Assembly (NCBI GenBank): GCA_016795155.1
Contig: JAEUIE010000032.1
Span: 62,001 to 126,000 of the forward strand
Direction of reading: 5' to 3'
Length of the DNA: 64,000 nucleotides
DNA from: Planctomycetia bacterium
GTDB lineage: Bacteria > Planctomycetota > Planctomycetia > Gemmatales > HRBIN36
Position 1 is the first letter of the stretch; each line of letters opens with the position of its first letter. The position numbers were made by a program, and so were the translations under genes. Of this stretch, positions 31,019 through 40,188 are shown in pieces. Under the pieces are notes generated by a model. The model was not told the origin of the DNA and searched no databases. It saw only the letters and a list, made by a program, of their open reading frames with translations.

Positions 31019-31983
31019 AATGCGTAGTAACTGGAGCAGCGGGATTCATAGGCTCGCATCTGAGTGAAAGATTGATCCATCATGGGCATGAAGTCATAGG
31101 CATCGATTCACTGGTGCCTTATTATTCCCCTGAACTGAAGCAACAGAACATTCAATGGCTCAAACAGCATCCACGCTTTGTGCTGCATCAGCACGATCTG
31201 CGTTATCAGCCAGTCCATGAACTGGTTCAGCAGGCTGATGTCATCATCCATCTTGCTGCCATGCCGGGTTTGTCTGCCAGTTGGACCAAATTCGATGACT
31301 ACATGACATGCAATCTGCTTGGCACGCAGAAACTGCTCGAAGCAGTGCGAGAAACCAAGGTGCGTTTGCAACGATTCATTCTAGGTTCAACTTCCTCGGT
31401 CTATGGCAAATATGCATCCGGTGATGAAACAGCACCAACAGTACCGTTTTCTCCATACGGAGTAACTAAATTAGCTGCAGAGCACCTGGCTCGTTCATAC
31501 GAAGAAAACTATGAGCTGCCTCTGGTGGTGCTTCGTTTCTTTTCCGTCTATGGACCAAGGCAGCGTCCGGATATGGGTTATAACAAATTCATTCAGGCCC
31601 TCTTGACCGGCTCTCCGATCTCACTGTTTGGAGATGGCAAGCAGGTGCGAGGCAATACCTATATTCATGATTGCGTTTCAGCAATCGAAGCGTCCATGCA
31701 GGCCCCCGTACATGAGACATATAACATTGGCGGCGGTGAAATGGCCAATGTCTGGGACATCCTCAAGATGCTGGAAAAAATCAGCCAGAAAACAGCCCTT
31801 GTTAATCGCATGGATGCGCGACCAGGTGATCAGCGATACACGATGGCCGATACCAGTCGTCTGTTCAGGCACACTGGCTGGACACCGCAAACACCTCTCG
31901 AAGAGGGATTAACACAGCAATTCCTTTGGCAGCAACGCATGTTTGAACAGTTAGGTAAATCGACTATTCGCCGTGCAGCATAA
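31015..31983 (+). CDS. NAD-dependent nucleotide-sugar epimerase/dehydratase
   Basis: This 322-residue extended SDR enzyme has a TGAAGFIGSHL NAD motif, a catalytic Ser-rich segment (GSTSSVYGKYA) and YGVTK (catalytic Tyr-Lys). It also has LRFFSVYGPRQRPDMGYNKF, typical of UDP-glucose/UDP-glucuronate 4-epimerase relatives. The start overlaps the glycosyltransferase stop by 4 bases. It probably supplies an activated sugar for that enzyme. The exact sugar is not predictable. Confidence 0.88.
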   Translation: MKCVVTGAAGFIGSHLSERLIHHGHEVIGIDSLVPYYSPELKQQNIQWLKQHPRFVLHQHDLRYQPVHELVQQADVIIHLAAMPGLSASWTKFDDYMTCNLLGTQKLLEAVRETKVRLQRFILGSTSSVYGKYASGDETAPTVPFSPYGVTKLAAEHLARSYEENYELPLVVLRFFSVYGPRQRPDMGYNKFIQALLTGSPISLFGDGKQVRGNTYIHDCVSAIEASMQAPVHETYNIGGGEMANVWDILKMLEKISQKTALVNRMDARPGDQRYTMADTSRLFRHTGWTPQTPLEEGLTQQFLWQQRMFEQLGKSTIRRAA

Positions 31984-33432
31984 TCATTGCTGCTTAAAGT
32001 AATAAAGCACGGCCAAGGTGATGATAAAGCCAAGGAACATGACCAGACCGAGTAGAATTACCAGGCGAATATCGCTCTTGGATTGTGAAGGCTTCTGCAA
32101 GCGGTAATTTGCCGGAACGGTGAAAACAGTTTCGGGCGAAATGCCTGGCTGGATGATGATGCCACTATGGGGCGTTCGAGGCGGTGGCGATTTAGGAGTG
32201 GCATCCGACTTGGGTTTGTTCATCGAACCGGAACCAGGACCAGTTGGCGAAAACCCACCACTGCCTGGCTTGGGTAGCGAACCACTGCCAGGGCCGCTGC
32301 TGTCGACACGGGGAATCGCAGTGCCTGAAAGCGGTGTCAATAAAGGCACAGCTACGGGAACGATTACCAGGTCTCGGAATTCCGGATGTGTACGAAGTTG
32401 TTCAAATGGGCCAGTAGGCAGACGGCTGACACGAATATCATTGGCATCGCCCAGTCGGCCTTCCTTGAAGCATCGGCGGATGGACTGCATGGCACCTTTA
32501 ACTGTATGTGTGGTACCGAATTCATCTGAATAAACGATATACCACAAATCGGTTTGGCCTGATGTCGAACTGCTTGAACCCACGCGGCGCGTTGATCTGC
32601 CACTGATATCTTCAACAAACTCCCTGCACGTAGACGGGCGCTGCATGGGGTCAGCACTCATCGCCCGGCGAATGGCCCAATCCAATCGTTCACTCAGATG
32701 CGGGTTCAATTCACGGGGTGGAGGATAGTCGTTCTGAACCTTCTTCATCCATGCATCAAGAGGGCTGCATGATCGGAATGGCAGTTCGCCTGTCACCGCC
32801 ATGTAAAGCGTGGCAGCCAGCGAATAAATATCGCAACGGGAATCGGCGTTTTTGGCATTGCGAAATTGCTCAGGTGCCATGAACTGAGGTGTGCCTAATC
32901 CACGACCGGTTCGAGTGAGATTCAAATCAGTTTCGTTTTCCTTGACCAGACCGAGGTCGGCAATTTTTGATGTGCCATCTGGTTTAATTAGAATGTTATC
33001 AGGCTTAACGTCGCGATGGACCATTCCATTCGAATGAGCTTTATGTAGACCTTGTGCAATCTGTGCAATGATCCGGATGGCTTCTTTTTCTGGTAAGCGG
33101 CCCTGCTGATCGATGCGCTGGCCCAGCGTTTCTCCTTCGACATATTCCATCACCAGGTATGGACTGCCATTGTCATAGCCGAAATCTAATGCTCGGACAA
33201 TATTGGGATGATCCAGGGTGCTGGCAGCTTTAAACTCTTGTTCGAATCGCTTAACGAGAACGGCATTAGATGCCATGTTGGCTGGGACAATTTTGATTGC
33301 AATTATTTCGCCGGTAATGTTATTTCGAGCTTTATAGACCGATCCCATGCCACCATCGGCGATCTTACTCAGGAGATCGTAGTCCCCTACGGTGCGTAGA
33401 GGAACGACCCCGCGTAATTCGTCGGTCGGCAT
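31984..33432 (-). CDS. Membrane-anchored Ser/Thr protein kinase with GYF-like domain
   Basis: This 482-residue protein has a complete Hanks-type kinase domain (about 15-275): glycine loop IADGGMGSVYKA, IIAIKIVP lysine, HRDVKPDNILI catalytic loop, ADLGLV (a DLG variant of DFG) and GTPQFMAPEQ. A domain of about 60 residues beginning LWYIVYSDEFGTTHTVKG resembles GYF-2-type modules. A Pro/Gly/Ser-rich linker (about 370-440) follows, and a single membrane helix (VILLGLVMFLGFIITLAVLYYF) lies at the extreme C-terminus. The kinase is therefore cytoplasmic and tail-anchored. It stops immediately after the convergent epimerase gene. Confidence 0.9.
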   Translation of the reverse strand: MPTDELRGVVPLRTVGDYDLLSKIADGGMGSVYKARNNITGEIIAIKIVPANMASNAVLVKRFEQEFKAASTLDHPNIVRALDFGYDNGSPYLVMEYVEGETLGQRIDQQGRLPEKEAIRIIAQIAQGLHKAHSNGMVHRDVKPDNILIKPDGTSKIADLGLVKENETDLNLTRTGRGLGTPQFMAPEQFRNAKNADSRCDIYSLAATLYMAVTGELPFRSCSPLDAWMKKVQNDYPPPRELNPHLSERLDWAIRRAMSADPMQRPSTCREFVEDISGRSTRRVGSSSSTSGQTDLWYIVYSDEFGTTHTVKGAMQSIRRCFKEGRLGDANDIRVSRLPTGPFEQLRTHPEFRDLVIVPVAVPLLTPLSGTAIPRVDSSGPGSGSLPKPGSGGFSPTGPGSGSMNKPKSDATPKSPPPRTPHSGIIIQPGISPETVFTVPANYRLQKPSQSKSDIRLVILLGLVMFLGFIITLAVLYYFKQQ

Positions 33433-33486
33433 CCGTAAACCCCAATAACACCATTACTTAACTACACTTCTTACTATAGCTTATTG

Positions 33487-33515
33487 CCACTGAAATGCAG
33501 TAAACATTTCAGTGG
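33487..33515. terminator. Perfect 11-bp stem hairpin between kinase and cyclophilin genes
   Basis: CCACTGAAATG pairs exactly with CATTTCAGTGG around a 7-base loop. A T-run (ATTTTTTTAT) lies about 10 bases to the right on the plus strand. Read leftwards from the cyclophilin gene no T-run follows, so this is a transcript-end or RNA-stability hairpin of uncertain polarity. Confidence 0.5.
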
Positions 33516-33538
33516 TCTTACCATTTTTTTATGTCCGG

Positions 33539-33566
33539 AAGAAACGAAGTTATTGGTTCGTTTCTT
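33539..33566. terminator. Second perfect hairpin (10-bp stem) downstream of cyclophilin
   Basis: AAGAAACGAA pairs exactly with TTCGTTTCTT around an 8-base loop. It lies 23 bases from the first hairpin and about 50 bases past the cyclophilin stop, so it may end or protect that transcript. No classic T-run follows on the minus strand. Confidence 0.45.
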
Positions 33567-33616
33567 GGCTTAAACATGAGAATTTACACGATCTGCATAA
33601 CAGATAGTGACTGCCC

Positions 33617-34195
33617 TTACTGAACCTTCTTTGCGCTCTTGATGATTATGTCCTCAGTAGGCACATCCTGATGTCCACCAACACTGGTGGTTGAAATAGC
33701 TTTGATGCGATCAACCGTATCCATTCCTTCAATGACTTTGCCGAATACGCAGTAGCCCCAGCCATCGCGAGCATTGGGCTGATCGAGAAATCGGTTGTCT
33801 ACGATGTTGATGAAGAATTGTGCCGTTGCACTGTGGGGATTCCCGGTTCGTGCCATGGCAATAGTGCCACGTGTATTGGAAAGGCCATTTTTGGCTTCAT
33901 TCTTGATCGGAGCGTCGGTTTTCTTTTCAGACATACCTGGGTTCATGCCACCACCCTGAATCATGAACTTGGCAATCACACGATGGAAGATTGTTCCATC
34001 ATAGTGCTTCTTTTCCACGTAGTTCAAGAAGTTTTTAACGGTTTCAGGTGCCTTGTCAGTATAGAGTTCAATCTTGATGTTACCTTTGTTGGTTTCCAGC
34101 AGTACTACAGGATTTTTGCTGTCGCCCTGGGCAAACATCATTCCGGTTGCAAACAGAACCAGTGTCAGGCTACTGATGATACTTTTCAACTGCAT
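33617..34195 (-). CDS. Exported cyclophilin-type peptidyl-prolyl isomerase
   Basis: From ATG 34193-34195 the protein has 192 residues, a signal peptide ([18 protein letters not shown]) and a complete cyclophilin domain. Typical elements are [48 protein letters not shown] and [23 protein letters not shown] upstream supports this start; the open frame extends 13 codons further. It should assist proline isomerisation of proteins outside the cytoplasm. It diverges from the DUF1569 gene. Confidence 0.92.
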   Translation of the reverse strand: MQLKSIISSLTLVLFATGMMFAQGDSKNPVVLLETNKGNIKIELYTDKAPETVKNFLNYVEKKHYDGTIFHRVIAKFMIQGGGMNPGMSEKKTDAPIKNEAKNGLSNTRGTIAMARTGNPHSATAQFFINIVDNRFLDQPNARDGWGYCVFGKVIEGMDTVDRIKAISTTSVGGHQDVPTEDIIIKSAKKVQ

Positions 34196-34316
34196 GAGAC
34201 ACCTCGTGTGTGTAAGAAACATTCCTCGACTCATTGGATATTAGTATTAACTGATGACTCGACTGACATCATCCGGCCCGTTAGACTATGAGTTTGTTCC
34301 CGATGTGGAGAAGAGC

Positions 34317-34805
34317 ATGAAACCTCGCGAACTCGATCTACCTGATTACCAAGCAGTACTGCAAGAGGTAGGCATGCTGCATCAGAAGGGATACGAGCCA
34401 GTAGGAAACTGGGACCTCGCTCAAGTGCTGAATCATCTTGCCTATTTTATGCAGGGTGCCTTGGAAGGAAGTCAGTTCAAGGTTCCCTGGATTTTCAAAG
34501 CATTGTTTGGCAAGATGGTGCTTCGTCGCATTTTGACTTCGAAGCGTATGAAACGTGGGCAGTTCACCCCACAGCGTCCCTTACCCCCATCTGGACTGGA
34601 TGAATCGGAAGCAGTGAAGAATTTCCATGTCATGGTGCATCGCTTTGTCAATTATCAAGGTGAATATGTTCCTTCACCATTTTTCGGAAAGATGACTAGA
34701 GAAGAGTGCCAGGAACTCAATCGAATTCATTGCAATCACCATCTAGGCTATTTGATTCCCCAAAGGCAATTCCCGTTGAAAATGCAGGCAAAGAACTTAA
34801 GTTAG
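34317..34805 (+). CDS. DUF1569 (DinB-like) family protein
   Basis: From ATG 34317 the protein has 162 residues. The DUF1569 pattern is visible: WDLAQVLNHLAYFMQGALEG near the N-terminus, a PxPPSGLDESEAVKNF segment, and a C-terminal HCNHHLGYLIPQ with the metal-type histidines of four-helix DinB-like folds. A GGAG site lies 6 bases before this ATG. An upstream in-frame ATG at 34254 would add 21 residues unlike the family start. Function is unknown. It is 4 bases from the following zinc-ribbon gene. Confidence 0.8.
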   Translation: MKPRELDLPDYQAVLQEVGMLHQKGYEPVGNWDLAQVLNHLAYFMQGALEGSQFKVPWIFKALFGKMVLRRILTSKRMKRGQFTPQRPLPPSGLDESEAVKNFHVMVHRFVNYQGEYVPSPFFGKMTREECQELNRIHCNHHLGYLIPQRQFPLKMQAKNLS

Positions 34806-34809
34806 CTGT

Positions 34810-35511
34810 ATGGAACACTTTACTGCAGCTCTTCAGTCGTTACATACACATTTACTTCGCATTCGTGCGGTGACCGAAGAACTGGAAAACGGACCACGTC
34901 GGGTTAAGCGTTCTCTGCAAAAAGTAGCTGCTGCCGAGAAAGCTGCACAGGATCATCAACAGGCCATTAAATCCCTGAAAGTGAATATTCAGGATCGGGA
35001 TGTCAGCCTGAAAGCCAACACGGAAAAGATCAAGAAGTACAAACGCGATCTGGATGGCATCTCGTCCAAAAAGGAATACGACGCACTCAACATCGAAATT
35101 GCATCGCTCGAAAAACGCAACAGCGACCTGGAAGAAGAAGCGCTAGGTATGATGTCTCAGGTAGAAGAAATGACTGCTCGAATTCCCGAATTCGAACAAG
35201 CCATCGTCAAAGCCAAGGAAGATCATGCTCGTGTTGAAGCAGAGTACCAGGCACAGTTGCCTGCCTGGCAGACACGCCTGGAAGAAGCTCGACAAGTAGT
35301 AGCTCAACAGGTTGAGAAACTTCCTGATGGTTGGAAAAAAACCTATAAACGGCAGCTTCTATCAGAAGGTGCTGATGCTCTTGCAGCACTTACTGGCAAA
35401 ACATGCTCGGCCTGCAATATGGACGTTACAGCACAGCAGTACGCCATGATTGCAGCAGGCAATATCGAATCGTGCAAGCACTGTGGAAAGATTCTCTATG
35501 TTTCTGCATGA
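34810..35511 (+). CDS. Coiled-coil C4 zinc-ribbon protein (CT398/HP0958-like)
   Basis: This 233-residue protein has a long antiparallel-type coiled coil (about 15-185) with the conserved KYKRDLDGISSKKEYDALNI segment. A C-terminal zinc ribbon with two CxxC pairs (CSACNMD and CKHCGK) follows. This is the architecture of the DUF164/zf-RING_7 family, which includes chlamydial CT398 and Helicobacter HP0958. Those members bind RNA, sigma factor or secretion-system partners; a role here is not established. It is probably cotranscribed with the DUF1569 gene. Confidence 0.88.
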   Translation: MEHFTAALQSLHTHLLRIRAVTEELENGPRRVKRSLQKVAAAEKAAQDHQQAIKSLKVNIQDRDVSLKANTEKIKKYKRDLDGISSKKEYDALNIEIASLEKRNSDLEEEALGMMSQVEEMTARIPEFEQAIVKAKEDHARVEAEYQAQLPAWQTRLEEARQVVAQQVEKLPDGWKKTYKRQLLSEGADALAALTGKTCSACNMDVTAQQYAMIAAGNIESCKHCGKILYVSA

Positions 35512-35517
35512 GGTGCT

Positions 35518-36537
35518 TTACTTTTGGAGCAATTGATTCCAATTCGTTGACTGCAATCGCTTGACCTGTTGATCCTGTTCCACCAGAAATAAACTGGCAG
35601 CTCCTGGCAAACCTTGAATCATCCGCATTCCTGATTCACTGTTTAAAACACAGAATGCTGTAGCTGCAGCATCACTGTCTACGCATCGTGGTGCAATGAC
35701 AGTACAACTCATGCGACCTTTCACGCCAATTCCGGTACGCGGATCAACGATATGAGAATAACGTGTGCCGGCGATTTCAACAAATTGTTCAAGATCGCCT
35801 GAGGTGGACACTGCCTGGTTTTCAAGAATAATCGTGTCTGCTGCGTACTCATCAGTTGCTTTTAATGGAGCAATGGCAATTCTCCAGCCTGTCTGATGAG
35901 GCGGTCGCTGAGAAACGCAAATATCCCCGCCAGCTGCAACGCAGGCTGATTGGATCCCATGCTCCTTCAGTACGCGTTGCACTTCATCTGCTGTGAATCC
36001 TTTGGCGATGCCGCCCAGGTCAAGTTTCATTCCAGATTGAGTGAGTGTTACGGTTACCTGTTTCTGATCAAGCTGAATATTCCGATAGTTCACCAGATTT
36101 CTGGCGCGCTCAAGAACTTCTTGCCGTGGTAGTTGCCTTGTGCGACGAGCGTTTCGCCACAACTGTATAACAGGCGCCAAGGTGATATCGAATGCACCAT
36201 CAGTTCGTTTCGACCAGAGAAGGCTTTCCCGTAGTATGTCCATCATATCTTTACTAACTGTAACAGGCCCTTTGCCTGCCTTGGCACAAAGCTGGCGCAA
36301 TTCACTGTTTTCATCATAATCACTGAAAGCAGTGTTTAACTCCTTGATGCGTTTGAAACAGGCTGAAGCAACACGATCCGCTTCAGCTTGATGATGAGCA
36401 TAGAACTGAAGGTGGAAGATGGTCCCCATGTGAGGCTCAGAGAATTCGAATCGTTTCAGTGGAATGTCCGTAGGCTGTTGGTTTTGTGAAGTACCCAATA
36501 GCAATGGCAGAAAAAAGATGAAGTTGAGCATAGTCAT
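35518..36537 (-). CDS. apbE: ApbE-type FAD:protein FMN transferase, exported
   Basis: This 339-residue protein has an N-terminal hydrophobic export signal (LNFIFFLPLLLGTSQ), then HMGTIFHLQFYAHH and LDLGGIAKGFTADEV. It also has TSGDLEQFVEIAGTRYSHIVDPRTG, the ApbE signature for FAD and Mg binding. ApbE attaches FMN covalently to threonine of target flavoproteins such as NqrB/C or RnfG; no target gene lies nearby. It diverges from the SUMF1-type gene, with about 50 bases between the starts. Confidence 0.9.
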   Translation of the reverse strand: MTMLNFIFFLPLLLGTSQNQQPTDIPLKRFEFSEPHMGTIFHLQFYAHHQAEADRVASACFKRIKELNTAFSDYDENSELRQLCAKAGKGPVTVSKDMMDILRESLLWSKRTDGAFDITLAPVIQLWRNARRTRQLPRQEVLERARNLVNYRNIQLDQKQVTVTLTQSGMKLDLGGIAKGFTADEVQRVLKEHGIQSACVAAGGDICVSQRPPHQTGWRIAIAPLKATDEYAADTIILENQAVSTSGDLEQFVEIAGTRYSHIVDPRTGIGVKGRMSCTVIAPRCVDSDAAATAFCVLNSESGMRMIQGLPGAASLFLVEQDQQVKRLQSTNWNQLLQK

Positions 36538-36590
36538 TCCGGGTATGGCATGTTAAAGTGTTAGATTGAAGCTTCAACAGGAGTAACAGT

Positions 36591-37631
36591 GTGGTTGGTG
36601 CTCAGAAACTGCCTGGTTTGATTGTCGTTCTCGGCCTCTTACTGACACAATATTGCATGGTCGAGTCGCAGGATAAGTCCAGCCAGCCTTTTACCAAGTA
36701 TACACAAACCATCCCTGATACAAATGTTAAGTTTGAGATGCTTCCCATTGCTGGCGGAGTATACCTGCAAGGCAGCCCCGATTCCGAAGCAGGCCGAAAT
36801 AAGGACGAAGGCCCACAGTCTAAGGTGGAAATCAAACCCTTCTGGATGGGGAAATGTGAAGTAACCTGGGATGAATACGATCTGTTTCGCAATAGCGAAG
36901 AAACACATCCTCCCGAAGGTGAAAAAGGTAGATTGATTCGATTCAAATTCAAGAGCTTGTCTGGCGATGAAATTACTCGTCCCACGCCACCCTATACCGA
37001 TATGACATTTGGTTATGGCAAGGATAACTATCCTGCTATCAATGTGTCCCATTTTGCTGCGATGGAATATTGCCGCTGGCTGTCGGCAAAAACCGGCCAT
37101 GCTTATCGTCTTCCCACAGAAGCTGAATGGGAATATGCAGCGCGAGCCGGCACAACTACTGCATATTCATTTGGCGACGATGCTTCCAAACTTGGAGAAT
37201 ATGCTTGGTACGATGCCAATTCGGACAGCAAAACCCACGCGGTAGGTCAGAAGAAAGCAAATCCCTGGGGTCTGCACGACATGCATGGCAATGTGGCAGA
37301 ATGGTGCCTCGATGGCTACTCCAAGGATGACTATTCCAAACGGGATAAGAACAAGGTTCAGGTCCAGCCTGTCAATCTTCAACTCAAAGCCCGCTTCCCC
37401 AACGTAGTCCGTGGAGGCAGTTGGGTGGATGAAGCCAAAACCTGTCGCAGTGCGGCACGAATGCCTTCTGATAAAGACTGGCTGCGTCAGGATCCGCAAA
37501 GTCCACAAAGTATCTGGTACCTGACTGATGCAGATTTTGTTGGCTTTCGCATTGTGCGTGCGGTAGAAGAACAAAAGGATTTGATCGGCATCAAATCCCT
37601 GGTTACACGCCAGAGCCCTTACAAGCCGTAA
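36591..37631 (+). CDS. SUMF1/FGE-sulfatase-type protein, exported
   Basis: This 346-residue protein starts at GTG 36591 with AGGAG 7 bases upstream. A signal peptide (LPGLIVVLGLLLTQYCMVES) precedes a formylglycine-generating-enzyme-like domain: PIAGGVYLQGSPDSEAGR, EVTWDEYDLF, YRLPTEAEWEYAARAG, WGLHDMHGNVAEWC, VVRGGSW and VGFRIVR. The paired active-site cysteines of true FGE are not evident, so it is better called a SUMF1-domain protein than a sulfatase activator. No sulfatase gene is in the window. Confidence 0.87.
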   Translation: MVGAQKLPGLIVVLGLLLTQYCMVESQDKSSQPFTKYTQTIPDTNVKFEMLPIAGGVYLQGSPDSEAGRNKDEGPQSKVEIKPFWMGKCEVTWDEYDLFRNSEETHPPEGEKGRLIRFKFKSLSGDEITRPTPPYTDMTFGYGKDNYPAINVSHFAAMEYCRWLSAKTGHAYRLPTEAEWEYAARAGTTTAYSFGDDASKLGEYAWYDANSDSKTHAVGQKKANPWGLHDMHGNVAEWCLDGYSKDDYSKRDKNKVQVQPVNLQLKARFPNVVRGGSWVDEAKTCRSAARMPSDKDWLRQDPQSPQSIWYLTDADFVGFRIVRAVEEQKDLIGIKSLVTRQSPYKP

Positions 37632-37689
37632 CCGTGATCGGTTACATCCATCCTGCCCGTTTTCCCACCTTCACAAGGATTTGCCTGTT

Positions 37690-38985
37690 ATGACGACACC
37701 CACGAATGCACATCGGCGAGATTTCATCAAGGCAACTGCTGCCGCCGGACTGGCCACAGCTGTTGGTGGATTGCCTGCAGTACATGCCGGCAGCAATGAA
37801 ACGATTCGAGTCGGCTTGATTGGTTGTGGTGGCCGTGGTTCAGGAGCAGCCAAGGATGTACTCTCTTCAGCTCCCAATGTCGAAATCTATGCCATTGCCG
37901 ATATCTGGAAGGAACGACACGATCGTTTCTTTAATGAACTCAAAGACTTTACCTCACAAGGCAAAGCCAAGGAATATGGCAACCGATTGAATGTTTCTGA
38001 AGAACGACGCTTTCTGGGATTCGATGCGTATAAGAAAGTGCTCGATTCTGGCGTGAACTATGTCATGCTCTGTACGCCTCCTGGCTTTCGACCCATGCAT
38101 CTGGAAGCTGCAGTTAAGGCTGGCAAGAACATCTTTACTGAAAAGCCTGTTGCAGTAGATGGCCCCGGTATCCGCAAGGTTTATGCCGCATACGAAGAAG
38201 CCAAGCAGAAGGGCCTGAACATTGTTGCAGGCACACAGCGACGGCATCAGTTGCCTTATGTTGAAACCATCAAAAAGCTGCACGAAGGAGCTATTGGTGA
38301 TATTCACTTCATGCGCTGTTACTGGAACCAGGGCGTGCTGTGGAAAGTAGATCGTACCGAGAAAATGAGCGATCTCGAATGGCAACTTCGCAACTGGTAC
38401 AACTTCATGTGGATTTGCGGCGACCACATCGTCGAACAGCACATTCACAATATCGACGTCTGCAACTGGGTGATGAATGATCATCCCATCAAGGCACGGG
38501 GATCAGGTTTCCGCACCCGCACCGACCCCAATTTCGGGCATATCTACGATCACTTCTCCATTGAATATGAATACCCTAAGAACGTTTTCATGCACAGCAT
38601 GTGCCGCCAGATCAGTGGTTGCTGGGACAGTGTTTCCGAACAAGTGTTTGGCAGCAATGGACACAGCGATCCTGCTGGTTCGATTAATGGCAAACCTACT
38701 GTTGCCCGGGAAGCTGTCCGCAAAGCTCAAGGACCATACGTTCAGGAACATACCGATCTAATCGAAGCCATTCGTTCAGGCAAGACAGTGAATGAACTAA
38801 AAACGGTTGCTGACAGCACCTTGACCGCCATCATGGGACGCATGTCTGCTTATTCCGGCAAGGAAGTCACTTGGGACGCGGCACTGAATTCAACGCTTGA
38901 CACCTTCCCCAAAGTGCTGGATTTCAACGAGAAATACCCGGCCCCACCAGTACCCATACCTGGAAAGTACAAATTCAACACATGA
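37690..38985 (+). CDS. Gfo/Idh/MocA-family oxidoreductase with Tat-type signal
   Basis: The 431-residue protein begins with a twin-arginine-like leader (HRRDFIKATAAAGLATAVGG), then a Rossmann motif (VGLIGCGGRGSG) and the family EKP motif (NIFTEKPVAVDGPG). GDHIVEQHIHNIDVCNW carries the typical C-terminal-domain His residues. ATG 37690 is chosen because AAGGAT lies about 9 bases upstream; the in-frame TTG at 37681 would be too close to that site. Exported Gfo/Idh/MocA enzymes are abundant in Planctomycetes and probably act on sugars outside the cytoplasm. Confidence 0.9.
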   Translation: MTTPTNAHRRDFIKATAAAGLATAVGGLPAVHAGSNETIRVGLIGCGGRGSGAAKDVLSSAPNVEIYAIADIWKERHDRFFNELKDFTSQGKAKEYGNRLNVSEERRFLGFDAYKKVLDSGVNYVMLCTPPGFRPMHLEAAVKAGKNIFTEKPVAVDGPGIRKVYAAYEEAKQKGLNIVAGTQRRHQLPYVETIKKLHEGAIGDIHFMRCYWNQGVLWKVDRTEKMSDLEWQLRNWYNFMWICGDHIVEQHIHNIDVCNWVMNDHPIKARGSGFRTRTDPNFGHIYDHFSIEYEYPKNVFMHSMCRQISGCWDSVSEQVFGSNGHSDPAGSINGKPTVAREAVRKAQGPYVQEHTDLIEAIRSGKTVNELKTVADSTLTAIMGRMSAYSGKEVTWDAALNSTLDTFPKVLDFNEKYPAPPVPIPGKYKFNT

Positions 38986-39006
38986 TTCCGGGTGCGGGAC
39001 GGGTGC

Positions 39007-39036
39007 CACGGTTTGCGTGTACTCACGCTAATCGTG
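39007..39036. repeat. Imperfect REP-like hairpin
   Basis: A 13-base stem (left arm from CACGGTTTGCGTG, right arm CACGCTAATCGTG) closes on a TACT loop with one G-T pair and one mismatch. It sits just past the stop of the Tat-type oxidoreductase and before a perfect terminator hairpin. It resembles short palindromic intergenic repeats, but no second copy is in the window. Confidence 0.45.
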
Positions 39037-39075
39037 CCGATTCGCCTCATAGGTGATTTTGCTGGTTAACTTAAA

Positions 39076-39104
39076 AACTCGTGCGATGCACATTCGCACG
39101 AGTT
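39076..39104. terminator. Bidirectional terminator between convergent genes
   Basis: AACTCGTGCGA pairs perfectly (11 bp) with TCGCACGAGTT around a 7-base loop, flanked by TTAAAA on the left and ATTTGTT on the right. It lies between the 3' ends of the plus-strand oxidoreductase and the minus-strand DUF4097 gene, so it can serve both. Confidence 0.75.
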
Positions 39105-39120
39105 ATTTGTTGAATAGACT

Positions 39121-40032
39121 TTATTCTTCAACAGTGTCTGTTGATTTTGTATCGCCGTTGCGTTTCAGGCTGATGCTGCTGTTGCTCGTTTTCAGAGTCA
39201 AGGTTTTTCCAGGCTTATCATTTCCGATAGTGCCTTTTACATAGTTTTTGCTCGATTTAAATCCAAAATCGGTTTTCAGATAGTTGAAATCGCTTTTGAT
39301 TCTGCCGTTACTGGTGGTAGCTTCCACATTGACTGCAGTATCCCGAGGCAGTTGCATAGTGATATGAGCGTTGCTGGTAGTTGCCTTATGATCGCCATCC
39401 ACCAGATTTCCAGTACAGCGAAAGCTGCCATTGGAGGTTTTGCAGTCTAACAGAAGGTCTCGCCCATTGACCTGTACTTTCGCATTGCTGGTTGCAATTT
39501 TCACGGGGCCTTGAATTGCCTCACACTCCACGGAACCATTGGTAGTGGTGAGATCAACCCATGACTGCGTATCTTTGACATCGATGGAGCCATTGCTGGT
39601 TTTGGCAATGGTCCCCTGGTTGCGTCCACTCACCCGGATGCTGGCATTGGTGGAGACCAGTTCCAGCTTACTTCCTTTGGGAACCTGCAGAGTAGCCGCT
39701 GCTCCGCTGCTGTTCCACTGCTTGCGGCCATCAGTGCGCTTCACCCGGATGACTATCTTTCCGTCCTGGTTGGGAATCATGTCAAAGGCAATGGCAGCCA
39801 GTTCCGCTTCAGCTTCTTCCTTATCAACTCCTACACCACGCTTGGTTAACTTGCCGGTTACATCTTTGCCTGATGTCGAAGTAATATCAATCGAGCCGTT
39901 GGCCATCTCAATGAACAGGTGCGGCTTTTCACCTACTGGCAAACTGACGTCGCGGTGCTCAAGAATGGTGTAATCAGGGGTGCAGCCTGTCAAACAGGGT
40001 ACCAGAAACACGAGGGCAACAAGACGCAACAT
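39121..40032 (-). CDS. DUF4097-type beta-helix lipoprotein
   Basis: This 303-residue protein has a lipoprotein signal (LVALVFLVPCLTGC, lipobox LTGC). The body is made of repeated short beta strands with the recurring pattern TSNGSI/TSNAHI (for example AKTSNGSIDV, TTTNGSVEC, KTSNGSFRC, ATTSNGRIK). This is characteristic of the DUF4097/DUF4098 putative adhesin-like beta-helix family. It is probably a cell-envelope protein; function is unknown. Confidence 0.85.
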   Translation of the reverse strand: MLRLVALVFLVPCLTGCTPDYTILEHRDVSLPVGEKPHLFIEMANGSIDITSTSGKDVTGKLTKRGVGVDKEEAEAELAAIAFDMIPNQDGKIVIRVKRTDGRKQWNSSGAAATLQVPKGSKLELVSTNASIRVSGRNQGTIAKTSNGSIDVKDTQSWVDLTTTNGSVECEAIQGPVKIATSNAKVQVNGRDLLLDCKTSNGSFRCTGNLVDGDHKATTSNAHITMQLPRDTAVNVEATTSNGRIKSDFNYLKTDFGFKSSKNYVKGTIGNDKPGKTLTLKTSNSSISLKRNGDTKSTDTVEE

Positions 40033-40188
40033 GGCCTGGTTCTCTCAGAAAAAGTGGTTCAGACGCTATTCGTTATTTCAGGGGCAACATTTAATAGAAT
40101 AGCGTGCATATGCTGTTAAAATCAAGACAGCAGAAAGCTACCTTATTTCCTTTGAACAATTTCCCTTACATCTGGAAGGAACAGCATC

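Noticed and set aside
36591-37631. True formylglycine-generating enzyme
   Set aside because: The paired active-site cysteines are not evident and no sulfatase gene is nearby, so only the SUMF1-type fold is claimed.
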